Source: Fimbriimonadaceae bacterium
GTDB taxonomy: Bacteria > Armatimonadota > Fimbriimonadia > Fimbriimonadales > Fimbriimonadaceae
Reading direction: 5' to 3'
DNA: 64,000 bases
Assembly (NCBI GenBank): GCA_019454125.1
Contig: CP075365.1
Location: 1,110,218-1,174,217, forward strand
In this document: piece by piece, positions 17,109 to 23,847 of the stretch
How the letters are laid out: each line of letters opens with the position of its first letter
Position numbering within the stretch: the first letter of the stretch is position 1
The notes under the pieces: model-generated
What the model was told of the DNA's origin: nothing
What the model saw: the letters and a program-made list of their open reading frames with translations, nothing else
Database searches by the model: none
Program-made: the position numbers and the translations under genes

Positions 17109-17980
17109 GCCGGTTCGAGTGCGTCGACCCGCACAACGATGAGCGTCGTGTTGTCGCTGCCGCCATCGATCAACGCCGAGGAAACGAGACGCCACGAGGC
17201 CTCGCTCGGCCCGCATTCGGAGAGGACCTGGAAGATTTCCGCGTCTTTCACGTGGTTCGTCAGGCCGTCGCTACAGAGAAGGTAGACGTCACCTTCCTGC
17301 AAAGCAAAGGTCAGCACGTCGGGCTCGCCGCTCTCCTCGGCTCCGATCGCCCGCGTGAGGGCATGGCGGTTTGGGTGGCGCTCGGCCTCCTCGCGACTGA
17401 TCGCGCCCAGGCGGACCATGTCCTCGACCCACGTGTGGTCGTGGGTGAGCTGTTGAAGCTCGCCATCGCGGAGGCGATAGACCCGGGAGTCGCCGACTTG
17501 GGCGATATAGCCTTGGTCCTGGACAAGCATCAGGGCGGAAAGGGTCGTGCCCATGCCGCGACGGGAAGGGACCGCACGCGCCACGTCCACCACGAAGCGG
17601 TTCGCGGCCGAGACAGCGGCACGGATCGCGGCCTCGGGCTCTTGCGACGGGTGGCTGTAGTAAACGTCGAGGAAGGTCTTGCAGGCGAGTTCGCTCGCGA
17701 TCTGCCCAGCCTCGTGCCCGCCCATCCCATCGCACACCACGAAGGCAAGGCCGCGCGCTGCCAGGCGTGCCACATCCTCGGGGATGTAGAACTCGAACTT
17801 GTCCTCGTTGTTCTCGCGGACGCGGCCGAGGTCCGACTTGGCTCCGACCGTGGTGCGGGAGCGGACTCGGAGTTCGACGTCCGGGGCGATCTGGGCGACT
17901 TGATACTCGGCGGTGATCTCGTCCATCGGCGGCTTGTCGCTAGTATCCCCTTTCCCTGGTTCTGGCAAGCCCGCGGTCAC
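17105..17980 (-). CDS. PP2C-type Ser/Thr protein phosphatase
   Basis: 291 residues of the bacterial PP2C (PrpC/Stp) family, which removes phosphate from Ser and Thr in signalling proteins. The metal-binding motifs are present in order: SDLGRVRENNED, VVCDGMGGHEAG, IAQVGDSRVYRL, LLCSDGLTNHV and GGSDNTTLIVV. There is no membrane segment. The GTG start overlaps the stop of the upstream FHA gene by 4 bases, so the pair is translationally coupled. FHA proteins read phosphothreonine, so the pair forms a writer-less reader/eraser module; no Ser/Thr kinase is in the window. Confidence 0.93.
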   Translation of the reverse strand: MTAGLPEPGKGDTSDKPPMDEITAEYQVAQIAPDVELRVRSRTTVGAKSDLGRVRENNEDKFEFYIPEDVARLAARGLAFVVCDGMGGHEAGQIASELACKTFLDVYYSHPSQEPEAAIRAAVSAANRFVVDVARAVPSRRGMGTTLSALMLVQDQGYIAQVGDSRVYRLRDGELQQLTHDHTWVEDMVRLGAISREEAERHPNRHALTRAIGAEESGEPDVLTFALQEGDVYLLCSDGLTNHVKDAEIFQVLSECGPSEASWRLVSSALIDGGSDNTTLIVVRVDALEPA

Positions 17981-18879
17981 TTCTTGAACCGGATCCGGAT
18001 CTCCTTCGCGCCCAAGCGTACGACGTCTTCCTGGCCGAACCTCGTCCGCATGTTCGGGGTCAGCTTGGCCTCGTTCAGCAAGGTGCCGTTCGTCGAGCCG
18101 GTGTCGGTGAGGAACACGCCCTCCTCGGTCACATCGATCTGCCCGTGCCGGCCGCTGACGTAGGGGTCCGAGACGACGATGTCGTTCTCGCTCTTGCGGC
18201 CGAAGGTGTAGGTTCCCAGTTCGAGCGGGGTCTCCAGCCCGTCGACGTCCAAGAAAGCGACTGCGGCGGAGGTGGTCGGCGCGGCCGAGATGGAGACCGT
18301 CTTGCCGCTTAGCGCCTGGATCGTCTTCGAACTCTCGCCGGGGGTGCTGACGGTGAACTCGAAGCCGCCGAGGGAGACCTTGTCGCCGCTGGCGACCGGC
18401 TTCCTCTCGCCTTCGCCCAGGCGGGCGCCGTTGACCGCGGTGCCGTTGGTCGAGCCCAGGTCCGCGATGGTGAGCCCTTCAGGCGACACGGTGACCTCAG
18501 CATGGCGGCGGCTGACTCGGGTGTCCTCAACGGCGACGTCCCCGGCCCGGCCAAGCACGTTCGCCCCGGGCCGGAGCTGGTGCTCGCGGCCGGAAGAGTC
18601 GACCAAGACGGGCAAGCGGACTGACGGCGCGCCGAAAGCGTCGCCGTCCAGAGCCATCTCGAAGATGAGGCCACAGTCGTTGCAGTACATGACCCCGGGC
18701 GGGTTGAAGGCCTTGCAGACCGGGCATTGGACGGGCTTGATCGTCACCGTCGTGTTGAGCGACGGGGCTTGGCCCATGATCGTCCGGTTCGGGTCCGCCG
18801 TCGTGACGTTGCCCATCACGGTCTTGTTCGGGTCCGATTGCGGCGGGGTGCCCAACATGGTCTTGTTCGGATCGCTCAT
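17977..18879 (-). CDS. double-FHA protein with zinc ribbon and DPN[KR]T repeats
   Basis: 300 residues. The first 36 hold three copies of the motif D-P-N-[KR]-T (Thr7, Thr20, Thr33), each followed by hydrophobic-hydrophobic-Gly. A zinc ribbon follows (Cys52, Cys55, Cys66, Cys69), then two FHA domains (about 104-177 and 222-297) with the conserved GR, SRRHAE or SGRHG, and LGSTNGT/TGSTNGT motifs. FHA domains bind phosphothreonine, and the N-terminal Thr residues are in a context suited to phosphorylation and intramolecular binding, as in GarA/OdhI. The ATG at 18879 was chosen; a GTG at 18912 is possible. Coupled to the PP2C gene downstream. Confidence 0.9.
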   Translation of the reverse strand: MSDPNKTMLGTPPQSDPNKTVMGNVTTADPNRTIMGQAPSLNTTVTIKPVQCPVCKAFNPPGVMYCNDCGLIFEMALDGDAFGAPSVRLPVLVDSSGREHQLRPGANVLGRAGDVAVEDTRVSRRHAEVTVSPEGLTIADLGSTNGTAVNGARLGEGERKPVASGDKVSLGGFEFTVSTPGESSKTIQALSGKTVSISAAPTTSAAVAFLDVDGLETPLELGTYTFGRKSENDIVVSDPYVSGRHGQIDVTEEGVFLTDTGSTNGTLLNEAKLTPNMRTRFGQEDVVRLGAKEIRIRFKK

Positions 18880-18952
18880 GGCTCTCAGTAATTCTGGCCC
18901 TTCAGGGCTCACTCTTCAAAGTTCGGGACGGAGGGTCGGGTATGACGAGTTC

Positions 18953-19310
18953 GTGGAACCGGGTGTTTCCCTTGACACCGTCTTCGTCCGCGTTCGCGAC
19001 ATTGCCGCTTCGACCGCTTTCTATCGAGACGTCCTTGGCCTGGAGATCTCGTCCCAAAGCGACTATTGGACAAGCTCTCGATAACGGGCAGCTTGCCCTG
19101 CACGGACCGTCCGATCCAGGGCTCGCCCCGCCGTGCGGTGGGTGGGTGGTGTGCCTGACGGCACACGACCTAAGCGACCTGCGCCGACGGCTCCGAGGGG
19201 CTGGGGTTTGGGTCGCGAACCGGGACCATAGTACTCCCCGGGGGGACGTGCTTGAGTTCCACGACCTGGATGGTAACTCGCTCCAAGCGATAAATCTAAT
19301 CCAGGACTGA
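18953..19310 (+). pseudogene. VOC/glyoxalase-fold gene with one frameshift
   Basis: Two overlapping frames together encode a complete VOC domain of about 119 residues. The first, from a GTG at 18953, reads LDTVFVRVRDIAASTAFYRD and continues to about SDYWTSS; the second takes up at LDNGQLALHG near 19071 and ends HDLDGNSLQAINLI at 19310. Moving one base (a +1 shift near 19065-19080) restores a typical vicinal-oxygen-chelate protein with the first-strand, FYRDVLGL and C-terminal Gly-Asn landmarks. Either a genuine recent pseudogene or a single-base error in the assembly. Metal ligands cannot be assigned securely. Confidence 0.75.
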
Positions 19311-19331
19311 AGTGGAAGGCTGGAAAAGTCG

Positions 19332-19337
19332 TATAAT
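19332..19337 (+). promoter_or_regulatory. perfect TATAAT upstream of the RRM protein
   Basis: Consensus -10 hexamer 126 bases before the ATG at 19464; no clear -35. If used, it gives a 5' untranslated leader of about 120 bases. Confidence 0.45.
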
Positions 19338-19463
19338 CATTTTGTATCGCCTCGCGTCCAAGTGATTTGCTGAGTGAGCCGCCCGGCTCTGTTCTCCTGC
19401 ATCCCTCCCGACACGATTCGAAACGGCGCCGCGGAGGCCTTAGTCCGTGACCAGGAAAATAGA

Positions 19464-19877
19464 ATGGCAACGAAGTCCCTGTATGTGGGAAATCTTCCTT
19501 ACACGACGACCGAGTCGGCTCTGACCGACCTTTTCGCCGAATACGGCGGTTCAAACGCCCGAATCGTTGAGGGGCGAGGCTTCGGCTTCGTCGATGTGAC
19601 CGAGGAGCAGATGGAGGCAGCAATCGAAGCGACCCATGGCAAACCGTTTGGTGGCCGAACGCTGACCGTGAACGAGGCTCGTCCCCGTGAGCCCCGCCAG
19701 AGCTATGGCGGCGGCGGCGGTGGCGGCTACGGCGGTGGTGGCGGCGGTGGCCGGAGCGGCGGCGGTGGTGGCGGCGGCTATGGCGGCGGCGGTGGCGGTG
19801 GCTACGGTGGTGGTCGAGGCGGCGGCGGTGGCCGCGACCGAGACCGGGACCGCGGTGGCCGCGGCGGCCGCTGGTAA
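19464..19877 (+). CDS. glycine-rich RNA-binding protein with one RRM
   Basis: 137 residues. Residues 3-78 are an RNA recognition motif with RNP2 LYVGNL and RNP1 RGFGFVDV; residues 84-137 are a low-complexity tail of Gly, Tyr, Arg and Asp (GGGYGGG, RDRDRDRGGRGG). This layout is that of cyanobacterial Rbp and plant GRP proteins, many of them cold-induced RNA chaperones. The start is set by AGGA 7 bases before the ATG. A long leader from TATAAT at 19332 would fit post-transcriptional cold control, but that is inference. Followed directly by an intrinsic terminator. Confidence 0.92.
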   Translation: MATKSLYVGNLPYTTTESALTDLFAEYGGSNARIVEGRGFGFVDVTEEQMEAAIEATHGKPFGGRTLTVNEARPREPRQSYGGGGGGGYGGGGGGGRSGGGGGGGYGGGGGGGYGGGRGGGGGRDRDRDRGGRGGRW

Positions 19878-19900
19878 GGCCTGGCCGACCCAACGACCCT

Positions 19901-19940
19901 CAGCCCCTTCCCGCAGAAAAGCGGGAGGGGGCTGTCCTTT
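19901..19940 (+). terminator. intrinsic terminator of the RRM gene
   Basis: Long GC stem 19901-19914 with 19921-19934 (one mismatch), loop AGAAAA, then TCCTTTCT. It separates the RRM gene from dps. Confidence 0.8.
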
Positions 19941-19962
19941 CTAAAAGGGGTAAAAGTCGGGC

Positions 19963-20550
19963 ATGAACGCCAAGAAGATCTCGGACGCTCTGAACGGCGT
20001 CTTGGCCGATACCTACGTCCTCTTCACGAAGACCCAGAACTACCACTGGAACGTGGTCGGGCCGAACTTCCACTCGCTGCACGAAATGTTCGAAGAGCAG
20101 TACACCGAGCTCTTCGCCGCCATTGACGAGATCGCCGAACAGATCCGGCAACTGGGGGTGGCCAGCCCCGGCACGATGGCCGACTTCCTTCGATTGGCCA
20201 GCATCTCTGAGGGCGATTCCTCACTGAGCGCAGGAGAAATGGTCGCCGACCTGGTCGAGAGCCACGACCGCGTGATCGCCCGCGTCCATGCCTGCGCCCA
20301 CGTCGCGGACAAAGAGGACGACGAGAGCACCGAAGACCTCATGACCCGACGCCTCAACGCCCACCGCAAAACGGTCTGGATGTTGAGCGCGACCCTGGGG
20401 CACCCTTCGCCCGCGCAGCCGGCCGAGCCCGCCGCCCTGCCCGCTCCCGAGGAGCCGACCGCCGTGCCGCCCCGGGCTAAACCCGCGAAGAGCGACCGCA
20501 GTACCACCGCCAGCAAGAGCAAGAAGAAGGCGCCTAAGGCGATGGGTTGA
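19963..20550 (+). CDS. dps: Dps-like ferritin with basic Pro/Lys tail
   Basis: 195 residues. The first 150 are a Dps/miniferritin four-helix domain with the ferroxidase pattern NYHWNVVGPNFHSLHEMFEEQY and AAIDEIAEQIRQLG (the His, Asp and Glu ligands across subunits). Dps oxidises ferrous iron with peroxide and protects DNA in stress and starvation. The last 45 residues are an Ala/Pro linker ending in a Lys/Ser-rich tail (SKSKKKAPKAMG), which could bind DNA in the way the Lys-rich tails of E. coli or mycobacterial Dps do. AAGGGG lies upstream of the ATG. It has its own transcription unit after a terminator. Confidence 0.92.
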   Translation: MNAKKISDALNGVLADTYVLFTKTQNYHWNVVGPNFHSLHEMFEEQYTELFAAIDEIAEQIRQLGVASPGTMADFLRLASISEGDSSLSAGEMVADLVESHDRVIARVHACAHVADKEDDESTEDLMTRRLNAHRKTVWMLSATLGHPSPAQPAEPAALPAPEEPTAVPPRAKPAKSDRSTTASKSKKKAPKAMG

Positions 20551-20565
20551 AGGAAGGTCGGGGCA

Positions 20566-20571
20566 TACTTT
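20566..20571 (+). promoter_or_regulatory. candidate -10 element of a leaderless transcript
   Basis: TACTTT lies 5 bases before the ATG at 20577, with no Shine-Dalgarno sequence in between. Confidence 0.35.
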
Positions 20572-20576
20572 AGCGC

Positions 20577-22289
20577 ATGCCAGACGTCCGGTTCGACCGC
20601 TATTACCGCTATGCAGAGCTGACGGCGATCCTCCGCGCCTATGCCGAGGAGAACCCCGGCCTTGTGCGGCTGGAATCGATCGGAAAGAGCCACGAGGGCC
20701 GAGACATCTGGCTCGTGACGGTCACGGACCCTGCGACCGGGCCGGCGGAAGAAAAGCCTGCGTTCTGGTGCGACGGCAACATCCACGCGAGCGAGGTGAG
20801 CGCCTCGACCGCCGTGCTCATGATCCTCAAGAAGCTGGTCGAAGACTCGGCGCACGGTGAGGTGTTGCGCGATCGGGCGTTCTACCTCGTGCCGCGCTTC
20901 AACCCGGACGGGGCGGAGTGGGCGCTCGAGGACACGCCACGCATCATTCGCTCCTCGACCCGGCCCTACCCCTACGACGAGGACGACCACTACGGGCTGG
21001 AGCGTCGGGACGTGGACGGGGACGGCCGCATCCTAAGCATGAGGGTGCGCGACGATAACGGCCCCTGGAAGATCGCGGACGAGGAGCCGAGGCTGCTGAA
21101 GCGGCGCGAGCCGGGCGAAAGCGGCGGCACTTATTTCCGGGTGTTGCCCGAAGGGCTCTTCCACAACTACGACGGGGTGACCATGCGGGGCCGGCGCGTG
21201 AAGGAGGGGCTCGATATGAACCGAAACTTCCCAAGCGCCTGGCGGCTGGAGAACGAGCAGTACGGCGCAGGGCCCTATCCGACGAGCGAGCCGGAGGTCC
21301 GCGCGATCGTGGACGCCATCGCGAAGCGGCCGAACATCTGCGGCGCGATCACGTTCCACACGTTCAGCGGCGTCCTCTTGCGCCCGCCGAGCCGCATGCC
21401 CGACGACGACATCCCGCCGGAAGACATCTGGACGTACAAAGCCCTCGGCGAGCAGGGCCAAAAGATGACGGGTTACCCGGCCATCAGCAACTTCCACGAG
21501 TTCAAGTACCACCCGAAGGAGGTCATCACGGGCGTCTTTGACGACTGGATGTACGAGCACCGTGGGGTGCACGCCTGGACGGTTGAGATCTGGTCTCCGC
21601 AACGTCAGGCGGGCATCACTGAATACAAGTACATCGACTGGTTCCGCGACCACCCGTTCGAAGACGACGTGAAGCTCCTAAAGTGGAGCGACGAGAAGCT
21701 TGGTGGGAAGGGGCATGAAGAGTGGCGCGAGTTCGAACATCCGCAACTCGGCAAGGTGGAGATTGGCGGCTGGGACCCGCACTACGCCTTCCGCAACCCG
21801 CCGCCGGACTTCCTTGAGGCGGAGGTCGCGCCTCTCGCGGATTGGGCGATTTGGCACGCGGCCACGGGCCCGCGCCTCGTGTTGCGCGAGCTCCAGACGG
21901 AGCCGGTCGACGACGCGGGGGCGCCCGGCGTCGTGCGGGTGCGCATGGTCGTCGCGAATTCAGGGTGGCTGCCCACGAACGTGACGAAGATGGCGACCAG
22001 CAAGAAGCTTACGCGCGGCGTTGTGGGCGAAATCGTCCGCGCCGGCGAGGAGCGCGACCCGGCGGGCGATCTCGTGCCGCAGTGGCTCGTGAGCGGAGAG
22101 ATCCGCCAGGAGAAGGGTCAGTTGCGCGGCTGGAGCGAGGTGCCCGTGAGCGGCTTCGGTTGGCACATGGACGAGACGGACGACCTCGCCGTCTTTGAAT
22201 GGGTGGTACGGGGCCCCGGGGATTTCGAACTCACCGCACGCCACGAACGGGCGGGCGTGGTGAGGATCCAGGTCGGGATAGGGAAGTGA
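20577..22289 (+). CDS. M14 family zinc carboxypeptidase
   Basis: 570 residues. The M14 domain (about 5-420) has the zinc ligands His70 and Glu73 in GNIHASE and His261 in ITFHTFSG, the substrate-binding DMNRNFP (Asn215, Arg216) and the catalytic Glu337 in WTVEIWSP. A large C-terminal beta-sandwich domain (about 440-570) follows. There is no signal peptide at the chosen start, so it is cytoplasmic or uses another route, which is unusual because many family members are secreted. It converges on the cyclophilin gene across a hairpin. Substrate specificity pocket not assignable. Confidence 0.92.
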   Translation: MPDVRFDRYYRYAELTAILRAYAEENPGLVRLESIGKSHEGRDIWLVTVTDPATGPAEEKPAFWCDGNIHASEVSASTAVLMILKKLVEDSAHGEVLRDRAFYLVPRFNPDGAEWALEDTPRIIRSSTRPYPYDEDDHYGLERRDVDGDGRILSMRVRDDNGPWKIADEEPRLLKRREPGESGGTYFRVLPEGLFHNYDGVTMRGRRVKEGLDMNRNFPSAWRLENEQYGAGPYPTSEPEVRAIVDAIAKRPNICGAITFHTFSGVLLRPPSRMPDDDIPPEDIWTYKALGEQGQKMTGYPAISNFHEFKYHPKEVITGVFDDWMYEHRGVHAWTVEIWSPQRQAGITEYKYIDWFRDHPFEDDVKLLKWSDEKLGGKGHEEWREFEHPQLGKVEIGGWDPHYAFRNPPPDFLEAEVAPLADWAIWHAATGPRLVLRELQTEPVDDAGAPGVVRVRMVVANSGWLPTNVTKMATSKKLTRGVVGEIVRAGEERDPAGDLVPQWLVSGEIRQEKGQLRGWSEVPVSGFGWHMDETDDLAVFEWVVRGPGDFELTARHERAGVVRIQVGIGK

Positions 22290-22290
22290 G

Positions 22291-22323
22291 GAACGGGCCC
22301 GGGAGCGTTCCCGGTCCCCGTTC
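22291..22323. terminator. hairpin between convergent genes
   Basis: Stem GAACGGG/CCCGTTC (22291-22297 with 22317-22323) with a second 5-6 bp stem inside (22299-22304 with 22309-22314). There is no T run on either side, so termination here is only probable. Confidence 0.5.
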
Positions 22324-22330
22324 TGCCGAC

Positions 22331-22972
22331 TTACTTATCGAGGGGCCAGGCCTTGATCTCGACCTTCTTCAGCACGATCGCCTTCTCCGGGCTGACCATG
22401 CCGTTGTTCGTGCGGCCCCCGGTGGCCACGATCTTGTCCACCACGTCCATGCCCTCGACCACGATTCCGAAGCCGGAGTAGTTGTGGTCCAACGACTCGG
22501 CCGTATCGACCATGATGAAGAACTGGCTGCCGGCGCTGTCCGGGTCTTGCGAGCGGGCCATGCTGAGGACGCCGCGCGTGTGCTTCAGATCGTTGAACTC
22601 CTTCTTCACGCGCTTGTCAGGGCCGCCCGTGCCCCACTGCGCGACCTTGTCCATGTCCTTTGAATAGGGGTCTCCGCCCTGGACCATGAAGCCGGGGATG
22701 CAGCGGTGGAAGCGCGTGCCGTCGTAGAACCCTTCCTTCGCGAGCTCCTTGAAGTTCTCGACGTGGCGCGGCGCGTGCTCGGGATAGAACTTGATCACGA
22801 TCCGGCCCGCGTCAGTCTGCAAGACGGCGACTTCTTCGCCTTCCTTGGGCATCGGGGCGTTCGGGGCGGCGGTCAACGGAGCGGTCTGGGTGGTCGTCGT
22901 GTCTTGCATGGCGTCTTGAGAGGCAACGCCCAAGGCAGCGAGCAAGAGCACGGTGGTTATGGCCGTCGTCAT
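22331..22972 (-). CDS. exported cyclophilin-type peptidyl-prolyl isomerase
   Basis: 213 residues. A signal-like N-terminus (hydrophobic 5-18) and a Thr/Pro linker precede a cyclophilin domain (about 47-210) with the catalytic Arg and aromatic motifs: GTRFHRCIPGFMVQGGDP, GVLSMARS, SAGSQFFIM, and the late Gly-rich stretch. It catalyses cis-trans isomerisation of Xaa-Pro bonds in exported proteins. Its closest relative here is the next gene upstream, at 23020, so they are tandem paralogues transcribed in the same direction. The ATG is preceded by CATAAT 8 bases away, so the transcript may be leaderless. Confidence 0.93.
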   Translation of the reverse strand: MTTAITTVLLLAALGVASQDAMQDTTTTQTAPLTAAPNAPMPKEGEEVAVLQTDAGRIVIKFYPEHAPRHVENFKELAKEGFYDGTRFHRCIPGFMVQGGDPYSKDMDKVAQWGTGGPDKRVKKEFNDLKHTRGVLSMARSQDPDSAGSQFFIMVDTAESLDHNYSGFGIVVEGMDVVDKIVATGGRTNNGMVSPEKAIVLKKVEIKAWPLDK

Positions 22973-22980
22973 TATCGGCC

Positions 22981-22986
22981 ATTATG
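22981..22986 (-). promoter_or_regulatory. candidate -10 element of a leaderless transcript
   Basis: CATAAT on the minus strand, 8 bases before the ATG at 22972. If active, the two cyclophilin genes have separate promoters. Confidence 0.4.
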
Positions 22987-23019
22987 ACGTCCCACCCGGA
23001 CGGTCGCTTCGCGAGAAGC

Positions 23020-23739
23020 CTACTTAATGGGCCACTTCTCGATCTTGATCGACTTGACCACGATGGCCTTAGCGGGCTCGACCATGCCGTTGTTCACCTG
23101 GGTGCCGGTCTGGTCGACGATCTTGGTCACGACATCCATGCCCTGGACCACCTGGCCGAAGGCGGTGTGGACGCCGTCGAGGTTTTCGGAGGTGCCGACC
23201 ATGATGAAGAACTGGCTGCTGCCGGTGTCCGGAGCGGCGGTCTTGGCCATGCTGAGCACGCCTGGCACGTGCTTGATGTCGTTCGTCTCGTCCTTGATCA
23301 TGTCCGTGCCGCCCGTGCCCCACTTGTCGGCCTGGCTCAAGTCCTTTGAAAGCGGGTCGCCGCCCTGGATCATGAAATCAGGGATGACACGGTGGAAACG
23401 GGTCCCGTTATAAACACCCTTGCGGGCCAACTCTTTAAAGTTTGTGACGGTGTTCGGCGCACGGTCCGGATGGAACATCACGACGATGCGGCCCGCCTGG
23501 GTCTCGATGACGCCGACTTCATCGCCGTCCTTAGGCGCGGTGGCGAGGGGCTTGGCTCCTTCCTTCTCCGGTTCGGTCTTTTCGGGGTCGGCCTTTTCGG
23601 TCTCGCCCGCGTGCTCGGAGGTGGTGCCGGTGGTGGTCGTGCTCCCGCTGGAATCGGCGGCCGGCTCACTGGTGCAACCGACTGCGACCAGGGCCGCGAA
23701 GACGAAGGCAAGGACGGCTAGAAGAAGGGTGCGCGTCAT
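23020..23739 (-). CDS. cyclophilin-type peptidyl-prolyl isomerase lipoprotein
   Basis: 239 residues from the ATG at 23739. The N-terminus is a lipoprotein signal ending in the lipobox LVAVGC (Cys22). An acidic, Thr/Glu/Lys-rich linker (about 23-72) tethers a cyclophilin domain (about 75-237) with GTRFHRVIPDFMIQGGDP, GVLSMAKT and GSSQFFIMVG. It would fold proteins at the membrane surface. The ATG was preferred over an upstream in-frame start because it opens directly on the signal; CATAAT ends 10 bases before it. It is a tandem paralogue of the cyclophilin at 22331, which lacks the lipobox Cys. Confidence 0.93.
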   Translation of the reverse strand: MTRTLLLAVLAFVFAALVAVGCTSEPAADSSGSTTTTGTTSEHAGETEKADPEKTEPEKEGAKPLATAPKDGDEVGVIETQAGRIVVMFHPDRAPNTVTNFKELARKGVYNGTRFHRVIPDFMIQGGDPLSKDLSQADKWGTGGTDMIKDETNDIKHVPGVLSMAKTAAPDTGSSQFFIMVGTSENLDGVHTAFGQVVQGMDVVTKIVDQTGTQVNNGMVEPAKAIVVKSIKIEKWPIK

Positions 23740-23749
23740 TTCTGCCGGG

Positions 23750-23755
23750 ATTATG
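23750..23755 (-). promoter_or_regulatory. candidate -10 element
   Basis: CATAAT on the minus strand, 10 bases before the ATG of the lipoprotein cyclophilin; there is no Shine-Dalgarno sequence between them. Confidence 0.35.
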
Positions 23756-23800
23756 CCACTGCGGGTGGCAGGCACAAGGCCGAACCGCACAGGCGAAACG

Positions 23801-23827
23801 AAAACGGGCCCGCACCAGGCGGGCCCG
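23801..23827 (-). terminator. intrinsic terminator of the subtilisin gene
   Basis: Stem CGGGCCCGC/GCGGGCCCG (23805-23813 with 23819-23827), 5-base loop, followed on the minus strand by TTTTCGTTTCG. Confidence 0.85.
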
Positions 23828-23847
23828 AATTCATCGCGGGTCTTCCG

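Noticed and set aside
15843-17216. 457-codon minus-strand frame opposite the histidine kinase
   Set aside because: Shadow of the GAF/HATPase gene; no recognisable motif.
19705-19860. GGC/GGT microsatellite-like run
   Set aside because: It encodes the Gly-rich tail of the RRM protein in frame; it is protein low complexity, not a CRISPR or phase-variable repeat.
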